From positions 1 to 7,227 of the forward strand of contig JALWJV010000198.1 in assembly GCA_026996955.1 (NCBI GenBank): a DNA stretch of 7,227 nt. Reading direction: 5' to 3'. The translations under genes and the position numbers were made by a program. The stretch is from Deltaproteobacteria bacterium (GTDB lineage: Bacteria; Desulfobacterota; Dissulfuribacteria; Dissulfuribacterales; QOAL01). Below the pieces are notes generated by a model. That model ran no database searches, had not been told where the DNA came from, and saw only the letters and a list, made by a program, of their open reading frames with translations. Positions 1 to 5,975 of the stretch are shown piece after piece; the stretch's first letter is position 1, and every line of letters begins with the position of its first letter.

Positions 1-28
1 GAGTGGTGTCTTAATAATATATGGGAAT

Positions 29-2023
29 GTGTTTTGGTATGTTTTAGTATTTGGCGTTGGGCTTTTACTGTACTGTATATGTGTTATATGTGCGTTAATC
101 ATTCTTTCATTAACGGCTGTTGCATCTCATGCGCAGATGGCTGAATGTGGTTGTTATACGCAGGCCCTGGACGACTGTGACATTTCTTCTCCCGAGGAAA
201 ACCCAGGTTGCTTTTTTGAATTATATGAAGAGTGTCAGTTTTTCTGTTGCGATGATTATTGTAATTTTGAAGTCAAGGAACCCTGCATGTGGGATTGCGA
301 AGAGAGTTGCGGAATGTCCTGCACTGATCAGTGCGGCGATAACGAAACATGTTTCAGTGCCTGCAATGAACAGTGCCTTTATGGCGAGAATGAGGGTGAA
401 GGGTGTTATTATGCCTGTGATGAAGAATATGGATCCTGCATGACCGAGTGTACCGATCAAGTTCAAATGGATTCTGACGGGGACGGGGTAGTTGACGTAG
501 AGGACAACTGCATGTGGGTCCCTAACAGTGATCAGGAAGATCTTGATGATGACGGTGTGGGAGATGCCTGTGATAACTGTTTTGAGGTTCCTAATCCAGA
601 CCAGACCAATACAGATGGTGACTGTGCCGGGGATGCCTGTGATCTTTGTCCTGATACATGGAGTTCTGATCCCATGGCTGATTTAGACCAGGATGGCCTG
701 GGGGATGCCTGTGATGCTGATAATGATAATGATGGCATTGCCAATAATGATGACAACTGTCCCTTTATTGAAAATCCAGGCCAGGCGGACACCGATTCTG
801 ATGGCGTGGGAGATGCGTGCGATTTTGCTGAACACTATTTGGAGTCCGGAATATACAAGACTTTTGATGTTAATATCATGCAGACAGCAGAAATTTATGA
901 TGACCATTCAGAGCCGGTTAAAGATGCAGCACCAGGCTGTTGTGAGCAGCCATCTCCATTACTCTTTGATATCTTAAATATTGGGGATAGAACCTTAACA
1001 GTTGGTCTTTTTAACCCTAAACCATGTAATTATACAGGTGGTCATCTGCTGGAGGGTATAATCATTGGAGATGAGCTTGATGATGATCCGGTCACAGATG
1101 ATGCTGTCAGCGTAAGAGTTATGAACGGAAACCGTGAAATCCAAAGTACAAGGCTTAGGGGTATAGCAGACCAAAATCAATTTGTCGGCGAATATGTGAT
1201 GGATGGAGTCATGCACGGAATGTCTGTACTCAGATCTTACGAGCCGGAGTATGGTCTGATCTACTATGATTTTGAAACCATTGACTTCCCGGACGCTACA
1301 AATACCAGTGTATGGGATATGGCATTTAATCTCCAGACCCAGATGTTAAATATGGTTGGACGGTATAATAACGGTAACCCGGCGCTTTCTTCTGGTTTCC
1401 TTTATGCCAATAACTTAATGGAGTGGCTTCCCATCAACTATCCTGACGCAATTTCAACGTACCCCAGCGGTATTAATATTAGTGGTCTTGTTACAGGATA
1501 TTACAGGAATGCAGATGGTACGTACCACGGTTTCCTTTATGATAGCGGCAGCGGGAGCTATACTTCAGTGGATGTTCCTGGTGCTGTAGCAACAAGGTGT
1601 TACAAGATCAACAACTCTGCCAAGGTTGCCGGGTATTACACAGATTCCAATAATCACAGTCATGGATTCGTATATGATGTTACTGAACAGTATTTTATAA
1701 CTTTTGATATTGCCAGAACCTTGAACACCTATGTCTTTGGAATATCCGATTCAACTGACTACTTGCCGGAGAGCGTGACAGGATATTTCCTTGATGAAAC
1801 AGGAACCCATGCCTTTACGGCAGTCGTGCCTGAATCTCTCCCAGCTCACCCGGAAGACATTGATTCAGACGGTGATGTGGACGGCATAGATCTCTTCATG
1901 CTTGCAGCGGCGTATGGGGAGGAATGTGGCGAAGGCCCATGTCCGGAAGATGTGAACAGGGACGGTGGGATAGATAGTGCAGATGTGGAGCAATTTGCTG
2001 AAAGTATGGGTAACATATTCTGA
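29..2023 (+). CDS. Secreted Cys-rich / thrombospondin type 3 / HAF-repeat protein with dockerin-like C-terminus (5' end uncertain)
   Basis: Large modular extracytoplasmic protein of unknown role; positions count the GTG at 29 as residue 1. Residues 1-35 are strongly hydrophobic and end in SHA before QMAEC, a plausible signal peptidase I site. Residues 40-141 hold 20 cysteines, many spaced C-x3-C. Residues 148-265 are thrombospondin type 3 calcium-binding repeats (DxDxDGxxD and GDACDNC units). Residues 266-410 match nothing I recognise. Residues 412-600 form about four HAF-type repeats with GYY and HGFLY motifs. Residues 610-661 carry two dockerin-like calcium loops (DIDSDGDVDGID, DVNRDGGIDSAD). 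The start is doubtful: no ribosome binding site precedes the GTG, the signal region lacks Lys/Arg, and the frame stays open to base 2, so translation may begin outside the window. The gene appears monocistronic because a terminator follows. A surface, adhesive or matrix role is inferred from the modules only. Confidence 0.8.
   Translation: MFWYVLVFGVGLLLYCICVICALIILSLTAVASHAQMAECGCYTQALDDCDISSPEENPGCFFELYEECQFFCCDDYCNFEVKEPCMWDCEESCGMSCTDQCGDNETCFSACNEQCLYGENEGEGCYYACDEEYGSCMTECTDQVQMDSDGDGVVDVEDNCMWVPNSDQEDLDDDGVGDACDNCFEVPNPDQTNTDGDCAGDACDLCPDTWSSDPMADLDQDGLGDACDADNDNDGIANNDDNCPFIENPGQADTDSDGVGDACDFAEHYLESGIYKTFDVNIMQTAEIYDDHSEPVKDAAPGCCEQPSPLLFDILNIGDRTLTVGLFNPKPCNYTGGHLLEGIIIGDELDDDPVTDDAVSVRVMNGNREIQSTRLRGIADQNQFVGEYVMDGVMHGMSVLRSYEPEYGLIYYDFETIDFPDATNTSVWDMAFNLQTQMLNMVGRYNNGNPALSSGFLYANNLMEWLPINYPDAISTYPSGINISGLVTGYYRNADGTYHGFLYDSGSGSYTSVDVPGAVATRCYKINNSAKVAGYYTDSNNHSHGFVYDVTEQYFITFDIARTLNTYVFGISDSTDYLPESVTGYFLDETGTHAFTAVVPESLPAHPEDIDSDGDVDGIDLFMLAAAYGEECGEGPCPEDVNRDGGIDSADVEQFAESMGNIF
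470..823 (+). repeat. Thrombospondin type 3 repeat array (within the first gene)
   Basis: The DNA encodes consecutive Asp-rich units of roughly 23-36 residues (residues 148-265), each with a DxDxDGxxD loop followed by GDACD or DNC. In the family these bind calcium, with disulfides linking successive units. At residue 199 a Cys (GDC) stands where the DGDG pattern normally has Gly, adding an extra cysteine to that unit. One unit (residues 205-229) has a longer linker around WSSDPMAD. Confidence 0.85.
1262..1828 (+). repeat. HAF-type extracellular repeats, about four units (within the first gene)
   Basis: Residues 412-600 divide into units of about 45-51 residues at 412-462, 463-507, 508-552 and 553-600. 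Each has the shape 'I/V-D/N-x-P-x-A ... GIN/KIN ... V-x-GYY ... G-x-HGFLYD'. Units 2 and 3 are the clearest, with VTGYY/HGFLYD and VAGYY/HGFVYD; units 1 and 4 are more diverged. This resembles the 'probable extracellular repeat, HAF family', thought to build beta-propeller-like folds. Four units would be few for a complete propeller, so pairing or a partial fold is possible. Confidence 0.65.
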
Positions 2024-2044
2024 ATCCAGATATTATGATTAAAA

Positions 2045-2087
2045 AAAGGAGGGGCTGCATTGAAAAATGCTGCCCCTCTTTATTTTT
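2045..2087 (+). terminator. Rho-independent terminator after the repeat-protein gene
   Basis: The stem pairs GAGGGGC (2049-2055) with GCCCCTC (2072-2078). After one T/T mismatch it continues as GCATT (2057-2061) with AATGC (2066-2070), closed by a GAAA tetraloop (2062-2065). The base is extended by AAA/TTT with G2048 bulged. A T-rich run (2079-2087) follows the 3' arm. It lies 22 bases past the stop codon and separates this gene from the two-component genes. Confidence 0.88.
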
Positions 2088-2101
2088 GCCCCTCTTTATT
2101 T
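2071..2101 (+). repeat. Tandem duplication of terminator 3' arm and T-tract
   Basis: The 15-base word TGCCCCTCTTTATTT occurs at 2071-2085 and again, identically, at 2087-2101 (period 16). The first copy is the descending arm and T-tract of the terminator. The second offers an alternative partner for the same ascending arm, GAGGGGC. Confidence 0.9.
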
Positions 2102-2150
2102 GTGATAGTGAAAAATACTTACTAATTTTTCCATGGCAAGATGATAACAA

Positions 2151-3680
2151 ATGTTTAAACCGGGCCTGCGTAACAAGTTAATATTCTTTTTTCTGCCCCT
2201 GATGTTTGGAATGCTTATTCAGGGGGGATTCTGCATCTATACCTTTTCCGTGATACATGATCACTTTGAGGGGGTTCAGAAAGACGCTGCCACAGATGTC
2301 TCTGCAATGCTTAAACTGAGACGGCTCCTGATATCCCTGGAACAGGGGATCAGAAAGCATCAGATTGATCCGGGGCAGATAAGGGAGAAGGCTCGGCAGC
2401 TTGATAAGCTCATCAGGGAGCATTCCAGCCACAAACATGAAACTTTGGCATCTGCCAGCGATCAGGCTGCACATGAAACGCTTCATCATGCAATATTTGC
2501 CACCACACTTTCAAAGTACATCCTGGAGCGTTTGAGGACAGACCAGGCTCCTGATCCTGAAGAATTGTCAAATATTGCAGACACCATTCAGGAGGAGCTT
2601 GCCGTCCTTGCGGAAGTAAACGATCAACACCTTCAACAGCATATTGATACGCTTACAAAGACCGAACTTTTTATAAGTGAGCAGTACAGGCATGCCCTGG
2701 TGGTAATAGCTGTCACCTCGGTAGCAGTCCTCATCTTGACGGTAGCAGTGTTTTATTTTCTGGTAAGGTCTGTTCTGGGGCCTGTGAATATTCTGGTGCA
2801 AGGCACTCAGCAGATAGCATCAGGTAATATGGATGTGCGACTTGATATAAACTCAGGTGATGAGTTTGAGTTGCTTGCCAGGGAATTTACAAGTATGGCG
2901 AAAAAGCTTGATGGTTTTCACCAGGAACTTGACAGCAAGGTGCAGGAGAGAACAAGAGAGTTGGTAAGGGCCAATGAAGAGCTTAAAAGGGCTGAGGAGC
3001 AGATTCATAATCTGTCCAGGCAGCTATTGGCGGTTCAGGAGTCAGAACGTCAGCAGATATCTTTGTATCTGCACGATGACGTTGCCCAGAATCTATCATC
3101 ACTTAAGATTGCGTGTGATTCCCTGCTGATGGATGTGACTCAGGGCAGGGTGCCGGATAATGAGGAGATAAGAAACTGGAGAGAGCTGCTTGATCACTGT
3201 ATCAAAACTGTCCGTGAGCTATCGTATAATTTGCGTCCGCCCTGTCTGGAACAGATTGGGCTTGCAAGCGCTTTAAGTGATTATTGCAGGGATTTTAGCC
3301 GCAAGACCGGAATTTCTGCACTATTCCACGGGGCGGGTGTTGAAGACCTTGAACTTGAATTTGAAACTGCCATAAACATTTACAGGTTGGTGCAGGAAGC
3401 CCTTAATAATGTGATGAAACATTCCGGGGCAACTGTGGTAAGGGTAGGGCTTGTTGCATCATATCCAGACATCATACTTACCGTTGAGGATAACGGTCAG
3501 GGTTTTGACCCCGAGGACGGTTACCGCAAGGCTTTGAATAACAAATGCCTTGGTCTTCTTGGTATGAAGGAGCGTGTCAGGACCATCTGTGGTACTTTAA
3601 GACTCCATTCAGCTCCTGGTCATGGCACAAAAATTACTGTAAGGTTTCCTGTTGCACCTGAGGAGTCACAAAATAAATGA
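2151..3680 (+). CDS. Membrane sensor histidine kinase, NarL/UhpB type (HAMP, HisKA_3, HATPase_c)
   Basis: Inner-membrane kinase of 509 residues that should autophosphorylate on His and pass phosphate to the regulator encoded next. TM1 is at about 9-33 and TM2 at 182-205. Between them lies a largely helical periplasmic sensor region of about 145 residues with no recognised ligand-binding domain. A HAMP segment (about 202-255, with the GDEFELLAREFTSM signature) leads into a coiled coil (about 255-290). The HisKA_3 dimerisation segment contains ERQQISLYLHDD, with H308 the likely phosphoacceptor. The ATPase part has the N-box EALNNVMKHS (416-425), DNGQGF (447-452) and GLLGMKERV (468-476), so all key motifs look intact. 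ATG 2151 is the only workable start nearby: the in-frame ATG at 2133 hits a stop after three codons. The Shine-Dalgarno match is weak. The signal is unknown; the helical periplasmic part resembles four-helix-bundle sensors only in general character. Confidence 0.95.
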   Translation: MFKPGLRNKLIFFFLPLMFGMLIQGGFCIYTFSVIHDHFEGVQKDAATDVSAMLKLRRLLISLEQGIRKHQIDPGQIREKARQLDKLIREHSSHKHETLASASDQAAHETLHHAIFATTLSKYILERLRTDQAPDPEELSNIADTIQEELAVLAEVNDQHLQQHIDTLTKTELFISEQYRHALVVIAVTSVAVLILTVAVFYFLVRSVLGPVNILVQGTQQIASGNMDVRLDINSGDEFELLAREFTSMAKKLDGFHQELDSKVQERTRELVRANEELKRAEEQIHNLSRQLLAVQESERQQISLYLHDDVAQNLSSLKIACDSLLMDVTQGRVPDNEEIRNWRELLDHCIKTVRELSYNLRPPCLEQIGLASALSDYCRDFSRKTGISALFHGAGVEDLELEFETAINIYRLVQEALNNVMKHSGATVVRVGLVASYPDIILTVEDNGQGFDPEDGYRKALNNKCLGLLGMKERVRTICGTLRLHSAPGHGTKITVRFPVAPEESQNK

Positions 3681-4339
3681 AAAAGAAAAAAACCGTTCTT
3701 ATTGATGATCATGATACCTTCCGTACCAGTTTGAGAAACCTCATAGAGAAACGGACTGATTTTGATGTTGCAGGCCAGGGAATAGACGCCCGGCAGGGTG
3801 AGGAAGTGGTGCGTGAAGTCAGGCCTGATGTCGCCATTGTTGATCTTTCCCTGCCGGATAGAAGCGGCATACAGCTTACAGGTACGCTCAGGGCAGCAGT
3901 GCCGGAAACTGAAGTAATTATTGTAAGCATGCATTCAAAGATTGATTACGTTCTTAACTCCCTGCGTGCAGGGGCCAGGGGTTATGTAGTAAAGGAGTCG
4001 GTCTCAGGGTGCATTGCCCAGGCCCTTGAGGCGGTTAGCCAGGGGGAATATTATCTTGATTCTGCCCTTTCCGATGAAATTGCACCTCGCCTTATAGAAA
4101 CCGCTGAATCGTCTCAAATTTCAGACCCTGCATACAGTAATCTCACCGCAAGGGAACAGGAGATATTCCGCCTGCTGGCCCAGGGGCATTCCACATCTGA
4201 CATAGCACAGAAGCTATGCATCAGTGCCAAGACAGTTGCAAATCACCGAACCAACATCCTTGCCAAGATGGATATGCACAGCACCGCTGACTTAATCAGA
4301 TATGCGGCAAAACTTGGCCTGCTGGATGATATTGGTTGA
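3677..4339 (+). CDS. NarL/FixJ-family response regulator with LuxR-type HTH
   Basis: Cytoplasmic DNA-binding regulator of 220 residues, the normal length for the family and the likely partner of the kinase upstream. The receiver domain (about 5-122) has acidic residues D10/D11, phosphoacceptor D56 (in VDLSLP), the switch residue S84 and the conserved K106. A linker follows (about 130-152). The LuxR/GerE helix-turn-helix (about 155-216) begins LTAREQEIFRLLAQG and includes the recognition helix around SAKTVANHRTNI. The ATG overlaps the kinase stop codon (ATGA, 4 bp), implying translational coupling; GAGGAG at 3660-3665 is the probable ribosome binding site. Targets are unknown. It could control the repeat-protein gene upstream, the metal transporter downstream, or remote genes. 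No clear terminator was found after it. Confidence 0.95.
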   Translation: MKKKKTVLIDDHDTFRTSLRNLIEKRTDFDVAGQGIDARQGEEVVREVRPDVAIVDLSLPDRSGIQLTGTLRAAVPETEVIIVSMHSKIDYVLNSLRAGARGYVVKESVSGCIAQALEAVSQGEYYLDSALSDEIAPRLIETAESSQISDPAYSNLTAREQEIFRLLAQGHSTSDIAQKLCISAKTVANHRTNILAKMDMHSTADLIRYAAKLGLLDDIG

Positions 4340-4532
4340 CGTTCCTGATATTTAAATAAATTCACCCGGTTGTTCGTTACCGCTTCTTTCCGTAAATTGC
4401 ACTGCAAAATTTTCTGCCTGATCTTCAAATAAAAGTTGAATCATTAAAATCGTGTAACTTGCATCCTTCCCGACATCTGGGCAATTTTCCCAAAAAATAA
4501 GTTAATGTTTCTATTGCGTCTGGCTAAGTGTG

Positions 4533-4557
4533 GCGTTACATTTGGGGGCGGTAACAC
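4533..4557. promoter_or_regulatory. Inverted repeat GCGTTAC-N11-GTAACAC, candidate metalloregulator (NikR-like) operator
   Basis: The arms are GCGTTAC (4533-4539) and GTAACAC (4551-4557): five perfectly paired bases plus one more pair after a single mismatch. The half-site GTGTTAC/GTAACAC resembles, as I recall, predicted NikR sites upstream of nickel transporters in deltaproteobacteria and some archaea. The 11-base spacer here is shorter than the 13-14 expected, so the assignment is tentative. It lies just upstream of the candidate promoter for the transporter operon. Confidence 0.35.
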
Positions 4558-4583
4558 GAAATGGCGAAATGTGTGAGTAATCT

Positions 4584-4612
4584 TTGTCAGGTTTTGCTGT
4601 GTTTTCTGAAAT
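4584..4612 (+). promoter_or_regulatory. Candidate sigma-70 promoter for the metal-transport operon
   Basis: TTGTCA (4584-4589, 5 of 6 to the -35 consensus) is separated by 17 bases from TGAAAT (4607-4612, 4 of 6 to the -10 consensus). Transcription would start near 4619, inside the palindrome at 4617-4637, leaving a leader of about 50 bases before the first gene. This is a consensus match by eye. Confidence 0.35.
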
Positions 4613-4616
4613 ACGA

Positions 4617-4637
4617 TGCCTGTTGGCACAACCGGCA
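4617..4637. promoter_or_regulatory. 21-base imperfect palindrome upstream of cbiM, possible operator or leader hairpin
   Basis: The arms TGCC-T-GTTG (4617-4625) and CAAC-C-GGCA (4629-4637) pair over eight of nine positions around a 3-base centre (GCA); the only mismatch is T4621/C4633. It ends 32 bases before the cbiM ATG and overlaps the predicted transcription start, a typical place for a repressor operator. As RNA it could form a short hairpin, but the following bases (GATTTAAAT) are not a good terminator tract. Confidence 0.45.
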
Positions 4638-4669
4638 GATTTAAATAACTGTCGTAATCCGGAGTAGTT

Positions 4670-5287
4670 ATGCATATATCAGAAGGTGTCCTGTCAGCCC
4701 CTGTTCTTCTGAGCGGCGGCGTTCTTACTTTTGCAGGAACAGCTATAGGTCTCAAAAAACTTGACTATGACCGCATCATGACTGTGGCAATACTTGCCTC
4801 CACCTTTTTTGTGGCATCCCTTATCCATGTGCCCCTTGGGCCTGGAAGCGTCCACCTGATTCTGAACGGACTCCTTGGTGTCTTGCTTGGCTGGGCCAGT
4901 TTCCCAGCCATACTTACAGCCCTGCTGCTGCAGGCGGTCTTCTTTCAGTTCGGTGGAATTGTCGTGCTGGGAGTAAATACCTTTAACATGGCTGCTCCTG
5001 CGGTGATCTGCTACTACCTGGTCAGGCCATTTCTTAAGGAAAAGAAATACAGGGCTGTTGCTGGTTTTGCTGCTGGAGCACTTTCCGTGTTTATGGCTGG
5101 CATTTTTATGGCACTTTCCCTTGCTCTTAGTGACAGCGGCTTTTTTTCAACTGCAAAAATGGTGGTCGTAGCCCATGTGCCTGTAATGATAATAGAAGGG
5201 TTTATAACCATGTTTACCGTCACTTTCCTTGCCAGGGTCAAACCGGAGATACTTTTCGGAAAGAATTCATGCCCTGTGTGCCGCTAA
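4670..5287 (+). CDS. cbiM: ECF transporter substrate-capture membrane protein, CbiM/NikM family
   Basis: Integral membrane S-component (205 residues) that captures Ni2+ or Co2+ outside the membrane and hands it to the CbiQ/CbiO energy module. The protein starts Met-His (MHISEG); in this family the N-terminal amine and His2 enter the metal site, so ATG 4670 is almost certainly correct. It is preceded by GGAG at 4661-4664. The hallmark segment H53-VPLGPGS-V-H62 followed by LNGLLGVLLGW is present; one of these His is expected to complete the metal site. About seven hydrophobic segments span 8-188, including FNMAAPAV near 105-112. The C-terminus ends GKNSCPVCR, with a CxxC pair I do not regard as typical. 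There is no CbiN gene next to it, and a NikL-like gene follows by 22 bases. Nickel is therefore the likelier substrate (nikM), but cobalt cannot be excluded. Confidence 0.93.
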   Translation: MHISEGVLSAPVLLSGGVLTFAGTAIGLKKLDYDRIMTVAILASTFFVASLIHVPLGPGSVHLILNGLLGVLLGWASFPAILTALLLQAVFFQFGGIVVLGVNTFNMAAPAVICYYLVRPFLKEKKYRAVAGFAAGALSVFMAGIFMALSLALSDSGFFSTAKMVVVAHVPVMIIEGFITMFTVTFLARVKPEILFGKNSCPVCR

Positions 5288-5295
5288 ATTTTTTG

Positions 5296-5304
5296 AAGGT
5301 GGTG
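5296..5304 (+). promoter_or_regulatory. Ribosome binding site that fixes the start of the NikL-like gene
   Basis: AAGGTGGTG is a near-perfect Shine-Dalgarno match, five bases before ATG 5310. The same frame is open back to an ATG at 5229 inside cbiM, but that start would place 27 polar residues before the signal peptide. The site at 5296-5304 therefore supports 5310. Confidence 0.8.
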
Positions 5305-5309
5305 TAATT

Positions 5310-5975
5310 ATGATTAAAAGGATTTTAATGACAACTGTTTTACTGTTTTCTGGACTCAGTTTTCTTCCTGCTTCTGCCAATGCGCACAAGATTCTGGTGT
5401 TTGCCTATGGCGATGGCCCGGCAATAACCGGGGAGGTAACATTCAGCAGTGGCAGAAAGGCGAGGGATGTAGAAATCACCGTGATGGATGAGGCCACCAA
5501 AAAGGTGTTAGCCACAACAAAGACAAATGACAAGGGTGAGTTCAAATTTCCAATCCCCCAGGAAGCGGTAAGGAAAAAGATGAATCTGCTTATTGTTGCA
5601 AATGTTGGGGATGGACACCGTGGCCAGTGGCATATGACAGCACAGGATTATATGGATAGCGCTGATGAGATAGCTACAACCGCATCTGTGGCTCCAGCCA
5701 ACGCTGCGCTCCCCCATGAGACAGCCCCGGCTGCCAGTCCTGCTGCATCGGCCCCTGTTCCACAGCCTGCAGCAGTCACGGCAGTAACAGAAAAACAGAT
5801 AGAAAAGATTGTGGAACGGGTCATGGACAGAAAGCTTACTCCTGTAAAGCACCTCCTGGCACAGGCATGCGAGCCTGGCCCAAGTGTATCTGATATTCTT
5901 GGTGGCATAGGGTATATAATTGGTCTTGGTGGAATTGTTGCATACTTTAAGGGACAGAAAAAGAGTGCATCATGA
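5310..5975 (+). CDS. CbiL/NikL-like exported component of the metal ECF transporter
   Basis: Accessory subunit (221 residues) that replaces CbiN in many nickel ECF systems. Residues 1-25 are a signal peptide (KR, hydrophobic core, ANA before HKIL), so cleavage would leave His26 as the first mature residue. Residues 26-110 form a periplasmic domain with a carboxypeptidase-regulatory/transthyretin-like look: a FAYGDG start, SSGRKARDVEITVMD, then KTNDKGEFKFPIP. It ends near GHRGQWHM, with two further His. Residues about 126-158 are an Ala/Pro-rich linker, followed by a charged helix (160-180). The C-terminal membrane segment ILGGIGYIIGLGGIVAYF (196-213) has a short Lys-rich cytoplasmic tail. Two membrane-proximal ends recall CbiN topology. 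Its stop overlaps the next start by 4 bp (ATGA), so it is co-translated with cbiQ. The exact role in metal capture is inferred from the family and position. Confidence 0.85.
   Translation: MIKRILMTTVLLFSGLSFLPASANAHKILVFAYGDGPAITGEVTFSSGRKARDVEITVMDEATKKVLATTKTNDKGEFKFPIPQEAVRKKMNLLIVANVGDGHRGQWHMTAQDYMDSADEIATTASVAPANAALPHETAPAASPAASAPVPQPAAVTAVTEKQIEKIVERVMDRKLTPVKHLLAQACEPGPSVSDILGGIGYIIGLGGIVAYFKGQKKSAS

Larger units (their letters stand above)
4340..4669. other. 330-bp intergenic region upstream of the metal-transport operon
   Basis: No credible coding sequence was seen on either strand. It holds an inverted repeat with GTTAC/GTAAC arms (4533-4557), a candidate sigma-70 promoter (4584-4612), a 21-base imperfect palindrome (4617-4637) and a small TTCAA-N7-TTGAA inverted repeat (4424-4440). 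I looked for a cobalamin riboswitch, often found before cobalt transporters, and did not see its conserved B12-box. No strong intrinsic terminator for the response regulator gene was found, so read-through into the operon is possible. Confidence 0.6.

Noticed and set aside
2100..2129. TTGTGA-N18-TAATTT as promoter of the kinase gene
   Set aside because: Only 4 of 6 and 3 of 6 consensus matches, with a non-ideal spacer in AT-rich DNA. A promoter is expected here after the terminator, but this one cannot be supported.
4378..4384. NarL-type heptamer (TACCGCT) as a binding site for the response regulator
   Set aside because: It deviates from the TACYYMT consensus and has no properly placed inverted partner.
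4424..4440. TTCAA-N7-TTGAA inverted repeat
   Set aside because: Only five AT-rich paired bases, expected by chance in such sequence; no T-tract follows, so it is not a terminator.
4340..4669. Cobalamin riboswitch or nickel/cobalt riboswitch upstream of cbiM
   Set aside because: I could not find the B12-box or the conserved core of either class on the + strand; the region is also AT-rich with only short palindromes.
4444..4755. Minus-strand open frame of 103 codons across the intergenic region
   Set aside because: It overlaps the start of cbiM antisense, has no recognisable domain, and its composition looks random.
5229..5309. Earlier in-frame ATG extending the NikL-like protein by 27 residues into cbiM
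   Set aside because: It would put a polar, charged stretch before the signal peptide and overlap cbiM by 59 bases. ATG 5310 has a near-consensus ribosome binding site.
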